A stretch of 10,705 nt of DNA from SLJK01 sp964567295 (lineage in GTDB: Bacteria; Bacillota; Dethiobacteria; DTU022; UBA8154). Below are positions 6,685 to 10,705 of this stretch, piece after piece (the first letter of the stretch is position 1; each line of letters starts with the position of its first letter). The translations under genes and the position numbers were made by a program. The stretch is taken from NCBI GenBank assembly GCA_964567295.1, contig CAZMLU010000052.1, positions 1-10,705 of the forward strand. Reading direction: 5' to 3'. The notes beneath the pieces were generated by a model, which saw only the letters and a list, made by a program, of their open reading frames with translations, ran no database searches and was not told where the DNA came from.

Positions 6685-7057
6685 TATGAGTAAACCGGGC
6701 AGTCGCGGGGATCTATTGATCTTCGAGGAAAGTCCGAGCTCCGTAGGGCAGGGTGCTGGGTAACGCCCAGTAGGGGCAACCTTAAGGACAGTGCCACAGA
6801 AATAAACCGCTTTTTGTCGGTAGTATGCCAACAAAAAGTAAGGGTGCAACGGTGCGGTAAGAGCGCACCAGCAGCCGGGTGACCGGCCGGCTAGGTAAAC
6901 CCCACCCGGAGCAAGACTGAATAGGAGGGAGATGACGTTGCCCGCTGATTCCCTCGGGTATAAGTCGCTGGAGGTGCCAGGCGACTGGCATCCAAGATAG
7001 ATGGCTGCCACTCCTTTTGCAAAGGAGAACAGAACTCGGCTTACAGGTTTGCTCATA
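6685..7057 (+). ncRNA. rnpB: RNase P RNA (A type)
   Basis: This is the catalytic RNA of ribonuclease P, which cuts the 5' leader from pre-tRNA. The universally conserved elements appear in order: GAGGAAAGTCCGAGCTCC (P4 5' strand and neighbours, from 6724), GACAGTGCCACAGAAA (from 6788), AGGGTGCAACGGTGCGGTAA (6841-6860), GGTAAACCCC (from 6894, holding the GGT that pairs with tRNA CCA), AGATAGATGGCTGCC (from 6996) and ACAGAACTCGGCTTACA (ending 7045, P4 3' strand). The ends are set by helix P1: 6685-6696 pairs with 7046-7057 over 12 bp with one wobble. The length of about 373 nt and the layout fit the ancestral A type, found in many Clostridia, rather than the B type of Bacillus. An intrinsic terminator follows at once. 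Confidence 0.97.
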
Positions 7058-7066
7058 TAAATGACT

Positions 7067-7101
7067 AAAAGCACCGCACAATTAATGTGTGGTGTTTTTT
7101 T
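7067..7101 (+). terminator. Intrinsic terminator of rnpB
   Basis: GCACCGCACA (7071-7080) pairs with TGTGTGGTGT (7086-7095) over 10 positions including two G-T pairs, with a 5-nt loop. AAAA before the stem and a run of seven T residues (7095-7101) after it complete a classic terminator, starting 9 nt after the RNA's P1 helix. Confidence 0.93.
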
Positions 7102-7139
7102 ATCAAGCAAAGATTGCATCGCTATATTCGCTGTTCCAG

Positions 7140-7168
7140 TTTATTTCTTTTTATTCTAATGCTATAAT
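7140..7168 (+). promoter_or_regulatory. Extended -10 promoter of lepA
   Basis: TATAAT at 7163-7168 is preceded by TG at 7160-7161, giving TGCTATAAT, an extended -10 element. The -35 position (7140-7145, TTTATT, 17 bp away) is a poor match, as is common for extended -10 promoters. The start of transcription near 7175 leaves a leader of about 40 nt. Confidence 0.6.
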
Positions 7169-7214
7169 AAATATATTGTTAATAAACAAGAGAGGAAAAG
7201 AGAAAAAAAACTAT

Positions 7215-9050
7215 ATGAATAAACCACTTAAAAATAATGAAGAAAAGATAAAAAACATCAGAAACTTTTGTATTATAGCTCATATCGATCATGGCAAATC
7301 AACTCTTGCAGACCGTTTTTTGGAAATGACAGAAACTATTGACCCCAGAGAAATGAGGGAACAGGTTTTAGATAGGTTGGATCTGGAAAGGGAACGTGGC
7401 ATAACGGTTAAACTTCAAGCGGTGCGCTTGCTTTACACCTCTGAAGATGCCTCAAGTTATACACTTAACCTTATTGATACCCCGGGACATGTAGATTTCA
7501 ATTACGAAGTATCCCGCAGCCTTGCAGCTTGTGAGGGGGCATTGCTTATAGTAGATGCAGTACAAGGAATTGAAGCTCAGACCCTGGCAAATACATATCT
7601 GGCCTTGGATCACAAGTTAGAGATCATTCCGGTTATAAATAAGACAGATCTCCCTAATGCCGATCCTGAGAAAGTAAAGTTAGAATTTGAAGAAGTGCTT
7701 GGTTTGGATGCTTCTGAAGTTTTGTTGACTTCTGCCAAACATGGAACTGGGATAAAGGAACTTTTAGAGGCAATAGTTAAGAGGGTGCCCCCTCCTCAAC
7801 ATCTTGACAGTAGCCATCCGTTAAAAGCCTTGGTTTTTGATTCTCATTACGATTCTTACCGAGGAGTTATTGCTTATGTAAGAGTTATGCAGGGCAGACT
7901 TAAAAAAGGAGAGAAAATACTTTTTATGAATGCCGGGCATAGCTACGAAGTTAATGAAATAGGAATTTTTCGCCCCGCTATGGTTTCTGTGGATACATTA
8001 TCTTCTGGTGAGGTTGGATATGTCATCGCCGGTATTAAGGGAGTTAACGAGGCACAGGTAGGTGACACCATTACCTCTTTCAAAAATCCGGCCTCAAAAG
8101 CATTACCTGGATATCGGCCGGTCAATCCCATGGTTTATTGTGGTCTTTTTCCTTTGGAGAATGCCCGTTTTGAGGATTTACGGGATTCTTTGGAAAAATT
8201 AAAGTTAAATGACGCAGCTTTAACTTATGAGCCTGAAAATTCTTCTGCCTTGGGCTTTGGTTTTCGCTGCGGGTTTTTGGGGCTTTTGCATATGGAAATA
8301 GTTCAAGAACGCTTGGAGCGGGAGTATAACCTGGAACTTTTGGTAACCGCACCTAATGTGGCTTACCAGGTTACTTCAAAACAAGGAAGAGTTAAGTTTA
8401 TTGACAATCCGGTTAATTTCCCTGAAATGGGTGAGATAGAAAAAGTAGAAGAACCTTTCGTCCGTGCCAGTATACTGGTTTCGGGTGATTATATCGGGGG
8501 AGTAATGGAATTATGTGAGGAAAAAAGAGGAAAGCTTGTAAATATGGAGTATTTGGATTCAGGAAGGGTTGTTTTTACTTATAATTTGCCCCTGGCGGAA
8601 ATTATTTTTGATTTTTTTGATTTATTAAAGACCAGGAGTAGAGGTTATGCCACCTTGGATTATGAGTTTTCTGGACACTACCCTACTCCTCTGGTACTGG
8701 TGGATATTTTAATTAACCGCGAAAAAGTGGATGCCCTTTCCTTTATTGCTCATCAGGATCGTGCTTACCAGAGAGGAAGGGAAATGATTGAAAAATTAAA
8801 GGAAGTAATACCCCGCAAGCATTTTGATGTTCCCATCCAGGCCGCCATCGGTAATAAAGTAATATCCCGGGAAACGATCAAGGCTTTACGAAAAAGTGTT
8901 ACTGATAAATGTTATGGGGGAGATATAACCCGGAAAAGAAAGCTGTTGGAGAAACAAAAGCAGGGGAAAAAACGTTTAAAGCAGGTAGGTAATGTGGACA
9001 TTCCTCAGGAAGCGTTTTTGGCGGCACTTAATGTAAAAAAACGTGATTGA
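7215..9050 (+). CDS. lepA: Elongation factor 4 (LepA), ribosome-associated GTPase
   Basis: A protein of 611 residues, close to the family's usual length of about 600. All GTPase motifs are present: the P-loop AHIDHGKST (22-30, Lys28), RGIT (G2), DTPGH (88-92) and NKTD (142-145), followed by SAK (G5). EF-Tu-like domain II, EF-G-like domains and the LepA-specific C-terminal domain follow, including FIAHQDRAYQRGREM and the conserved basic tail region CYGGDITRKRKLLEKQKQGK. LepA binds the ribosome and affects elongation or initiation, and its exact cellular role is debated. The ATG at 7215 is chosen because conserved LepA sequence starts soon after it. The longer open frame from 7089 runs back through the promoter and into the rnpB terminator. 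Only a weak purine stretch (AAAGAGAAAAAAAA) stands in for a ribosome binding site. Confidence 0.97.
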   Translation: MNKPLKNNEEKIKNIRNFCIIAHIDHGKSTLADRFLEMTETIDPREMREQVLDRLDLERERGITVKLQAVRLLYTSEDASSYTLNLIDTPGHVDFNYEVSRSLAACEGALLIVDAVQGIEAQTLANTYLALDHKLEIIPVINKTDLPNADPEKVKLEFEEVLGLDASEVLLTSAKHGTGIKELLEAIVKRVPPPQHLDSSHPLKALVFDSHYDSYRGVIAYVRVMQGRLKKGEKILFMNAGHSYEVNEIGIFRPAMVSVDTLSSGEVGYVIAGIKGVNEAQVGDTITSFKNPASKALPGYRPVNPMVYCGLFPLENARFEDLRDSLEKLKLNDAALTYEPENSSALGFGFRCGFLGLLHMEIVQERLEREYNLELLVTAPNVAYQVTSKQGRVKFIDNPVNFPEMGEIEKVEEPFVRASILVSGDYIGGVMELCEEKRGKLVNMEYLDSGRVVFTYNLPLAEIIFDFFDLLKTRSRGYATLDYEFSGHYPTPLVLVDILINREKVDALSFIAHQDRAYQRGREMIEKLKEVIPRKHFDVPIQAAIGNKVISRETIKALRKSVTDKCYGGDITRKRKLLEKQKQGKKRLKQVGNVDIPQEAFLAALNVKKRD

Positions 9051-9128
9051 TTTAGCGGTAAAGTAGAGAGATATTTTTAGGAAAGTTTAATTAAACTGGT
9101 AGGAATCAGTGAACGGAAAGGAAAAAGT

Positions 9129-9539
9129 ATGTACCTTTTAACACCTATTGTTGCTTGGCTAACTGCTCAAGTCCTAAAATTAGTTATTGAGTCCTGGAGG
9201 AATAGAGGTATAGACTGGAAACGGTTTTGGGGGGCAGGAGGTATGCCCAGCTCACATGCTGCGGGTTCTGTGGCGTTAACCACAGTGCTGTGGAGAGATT
9301 TTGGGTTTAACGAACCTGTAGTAGCTGTTGCGTTCACTTTTACAGTCATTGTTTTGTATGACGCGGCCAATATTCGTCGAGAAACGGGAAGGCAGGCCGA
9401 AATATTAAATAAAATAGTTGAAGCATTCCGTCAGCAAAGCCAATTTACTGAAGAACGATTAAAAGAATTGCTGGGCCACACTCCCTTACAAGTATTAGCA
9501 GGGATCCTGTTAGGCTTTTTAATTGGTTACTTTATTTAG
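9129..9539 (+). CDS. yuiD: Divergent PAP2-family membrane protein (YuiD-like)
   Basis: A small integral membrane protein of 136 residues. GGAAAGGA lies 6 nt before the ATG. Hydrophobic stretches are seen at about 3-20, 45-55, 67-85 and 119-136. The family signature GGMPSSHAA (37-45) corresponds to the PSGH motif of PAP2-type phosphatases, and a conserved late His occurs in LLGHTPLQV (His117). The group is annotated as acid phosphatase/vanadium-haloperoxidase related. The first PAP2 motif (KxxxxxxRP) is not apparent, so enzymatic activity is uncertain. Phosphatase activity on a lipid or isoprenoid pyrophosphate would be an inference from the fold. It lies 78 nt after lepA and may be read through from it, as no clear promoter is visible in the gap. 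Confidence 0.92.
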   Translation: MYLLTPIVAWLTAQVLKLVIESWRNRGIDWKRFWGAGGMPSSHAAGSVALTTVLWRDFGFNEPVVAVAFTFTVIVLYDAANIRRETGRQAEILNKIVEAFRQQSQFTEERLKELLGHTPLQVLAGILLGFLIGYFI

Positions 9540-9737
9540 AAAGCAGCAATTTATACGGAAATGGCTTACCAATATATTATTTCTTAATATTTTTTTAAAA
9601 CCAGGCAGGATTATTCTTCCGCAAGGCGAATTGTTAACAAGTGGCTAAGGATATTAAAAAATCTTAACAAATCGCCGATACTAACTGTTGAATATTAATT
9701 GTAGGAAATAATTAATTCGTTTTGCGGAGGGAATAAA
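9540..9737 (+). other. Intergenic leader region before the M23 peptidase gene
   Basis: This 198-nt gap starts with a weak AT-only hairpin (9571-9575 with 9587-9591) followed by seven T residues, a possible terminator for yuiD. A GC-richer block follows (9602-9629, beginning CAGGCAGGATTATTC and ending GCAAGGCGAA), then a perfect palindrome TTGTTAACAA at 9631-9640. A -35-like TTGAAT (9688-9693) has only poor -10 partners. GGAGG at 9726-9730 is the ribosome binding site of the next gene. No known riboswitch class was recognised, and in particular no ydaO/c-di-AMP motif was seen. Confidence 0.4.
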
Positions 9738-10610
9738 ATGAGAAATTTGATAAGTTTTTGGCTCTTGCTGTTTGCGTTAACTATCTTAGTTTTTCCAACT
9801 GTCGCATTTGCTGAAGATGTGACTATATTGATTGATGAACAACAACATGCTTTTGCACCTTCTCCTTTTATTATGGAGGGCAAAATGTTTATCCCTGCAG
9901 ACAAATTTTGCGAGGTGATAGGAGCAAAATTGGAACATTTTAATGATGGAAAAGCATTTTTAGCGTACGGGGAAGAAGTGGAGCTTTCCGTTTCGGACAA
10001 ATATGATTTGCCTCAGGTAAACGGAGAAGAGGTGGCTTTAGAGGATCCGGTGCAAATTATTGAAGGAACTGCGTTTGTGCCTCTTCGGTTGGCTGCTGAA
10101 CGTCTTGGATATAATGTGAGTTGGGATGGTGAACACCGAGTAGTGACAATTAATACTTGCAATGAAAGAGAGCCTGGCTATCTGGCAATAGACAAAGAAG
10201 CAGCTGAAAAAGAAGATAACCCCGAAGTAACTGGATCCTTTATTTGGCCTGTACAAGGTGGCGAGATTTCATCTAATTATGGTATGCGCAACGGGAGGTT
10301 CCACTCTGGCCTTGATATTCGTGCTTCTACCGGAACACCAATTCTTGCCTCTGATTCCGGCGTAGTTATTTTTTCGGGTTGGTATAGCGCATATGGACGT
10401 TTAATCGTGATAGAGCATGGAGAATACTATACATCTTATGCTCACAATTCATCTAATATGGTAAGTGTTGGTGATACGGTAAACCAGGGTGAAGGAATTG
10501 GTAAGATTGGTATGTCAGGTAATGCTACCGGACCTCACTTACATTTTGAAATACGAAAAGGAGGGATCTGGGGACAAACATATAATCCTTTGAATTATGT
10601 TAGTAAGTAA
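9738..10610 (+). CDS. Secreted M23 metallopeptidase with N-terminal copper-amine-oxidase-N-like domain
   Basis: A protein of 290 residues with GGAGG 7 nt before the ATG. A signal peptide spans 1-25 (hydrophobic core 7-19, probable cleavage after AFA). Residues about 28-140 form a copper amine oxidase N-like domain, with its typical VPLRLAAERLGYNVSWDG stretch (114-131). This domain is common in secreted Bacillota proteins and is thought to bind the cell surface rather than copper. The C-terminal M23 (LytM-type) domain (about 166-290) has the zinc ligands His189 and Asp193 (HSGLD) and His269 (HLHFE), plus catalytic-site histidines 236 and 267. Intact M23 enzymes cut peptide bridges of peptidoglycan, so this is probably a cell wall hydrolase used in growth, division or sporulation. 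The target bond is unknown. It appears to be transcribed separately from yuiD after a long gap. Confidence 0.94.
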   Translation: MRNLISFWLLLFALTILVFPTVAFAEDVTILIDEQQHAFAPSPFIMEGKMFIPADKFCEVIGAKLEHFNDGKAFLAYGEEVELSVSDKYDLPQVNGEEVALEDPVQIIEGTAFVPLRLAAERLGYNVSWDGEHRVVTINTCNEREPGYLAIDKEAAEKEDNPEVTGSFIWPVQGGEISSNYGMRNGRFHSGLDIRASTGTPILASDSGVVIFSGWYSAYGRLIVIEHGEYYTSYAHNSSNMVSVGDTVNQGEGIGKIGMSGNATGPHLHFEIRKGGIWGQTYNPLNYVSK

Positions 10611-10613
10611 AAG

Positions 10614-10665
10614 CCTCTATAAGATTTCCTCAAAAAATGCCTCGATATAGAGTTTATTTATTTTT
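10614..10665 (+). terminator. Weak candidate terminator after the M23 peptidase gene
   Basis: CTCTATA (10615-10621) can pair with TATAGAG (10646-10652) around a 24-nt loop, followed by a T-rich tail (10653-10665). The stem is short and AT-rich, so this is tentative. Confidence 0.35.
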
Positions 10666-10686
10666 CCTTCATTATTAGATATTATT

Positions 10687-10704
10687 TTGGTCCCTTTAGA
10701 CCAA
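10687..10704. repeat. Short inverted repeat at the window edge
   Basis: TTGGTC and GACCAA form perfect 6-bp arms around a 6-nt centre (CCTTTA). It could be an operator or part of a hairpin for whatever gene follows, but the window ends here and no function can be given. Confidence 0.3.
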
Positions 10705-10705
10705 T

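Noticed and set aside
6676..7119. Two long minus-strand reading frames (6676-7119 and 6782-7081)
   Set aside because: They lie antisense to the RNase P RNA, whose conserved elements and P1 helix explain the sequence. The predicted proteins show no family features.
7176..7189. TTGTT-AATA-AACAA inverted repeat between the lepA promoter and start
   Set aside because: The arms are only 5 bp in AT-rich DNA and do not match the spacing of known operators such as Rex.
7089..7214. N-terminal extension of LepA from 7089
   Set aside because: The stretch contains the end of the rnpB terminator and the lepA promoter, and it adds 42 residues not seen in the LepA family.
9540..9737. c-di-AMP (ydaO/yuaA) riboswitch before the M23 gene
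   Set aside because: This class often precedes wall hydrolase genes, but its conserved sequence blocks are not present here.
9695..10000. Minus-strand frame opposite the start of the M23 gene
   Set aside because: The + strand gene has a ribosome binding site, signal peptide and known domains. The opposite frame has none.

Overview
The window looks like chromosomal DNA from a low-to-moderate GC member of the Bacillota, most likely a clostridial lineage. Supporting signs are strong AGGAGG-type ribosome binding sites, several probable TTG starts, consensus-like sigma-A promoter boxes, a ylbK-ylbL gene pair as in Bacillus subtilis, a yuiD-type gene, and an RNase P RNA that reads as the ancestral A type rather than the Bacillus B type. 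Every convincing gene is on the + strand. The species cannot be named from sequence alone.

Bases 1-3768 hold a signalling operon. It begins inside a histidine kinase whose N-terminal part lies outside the window. A second, paralogous kinase follows (degenerate receiver, GAF, PAS, HisKA, eroded ATPase domain), then a response regulator whose output is an HD-GYP cyclic-di-GMP phosphodiesterase. Kinase 1 keeps its ATP-binding motifs. Kinase 2 keeps its phospho-acceptor histidine region but has lost the glycine-rich ATP boxes, so the two may work as a pair that sets the activity of the phosphodiesterase.

Bases 3769-5838 hold a long intergenic hairpin, then a patatin-family lipid hydrolase (YlbK-like) and a membrane-anchored PDZ/Lon-type serine protease (YlbL-like).

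Bases 5839-7101 hold a good promoter with a leader of about 180 nt, a GNAT acetyltransferase ending in a CxxC tail, and the RNase P RNA gene rnpB with a clear intrinsic terminator.

Bases 7102-10705 hold lepA (elongation factor 4) behind an extended -10 promoter, a small divergent-PAP2 membrane protein (YuiD family), an intergenic leader of about 200 nt, and a secreted M23 peptidase carrying a copper-amine-oxidase-N-like domain. The end of the window has a weak terminator-like hairpin and a short inverted repeat.

No mobile element, CRISPR array, tRNA or defence system was seen. Most of the window is ordinary housekeeping DNA. The kinase pair feeding an HD-GYP regulator is the part most worth a second look.
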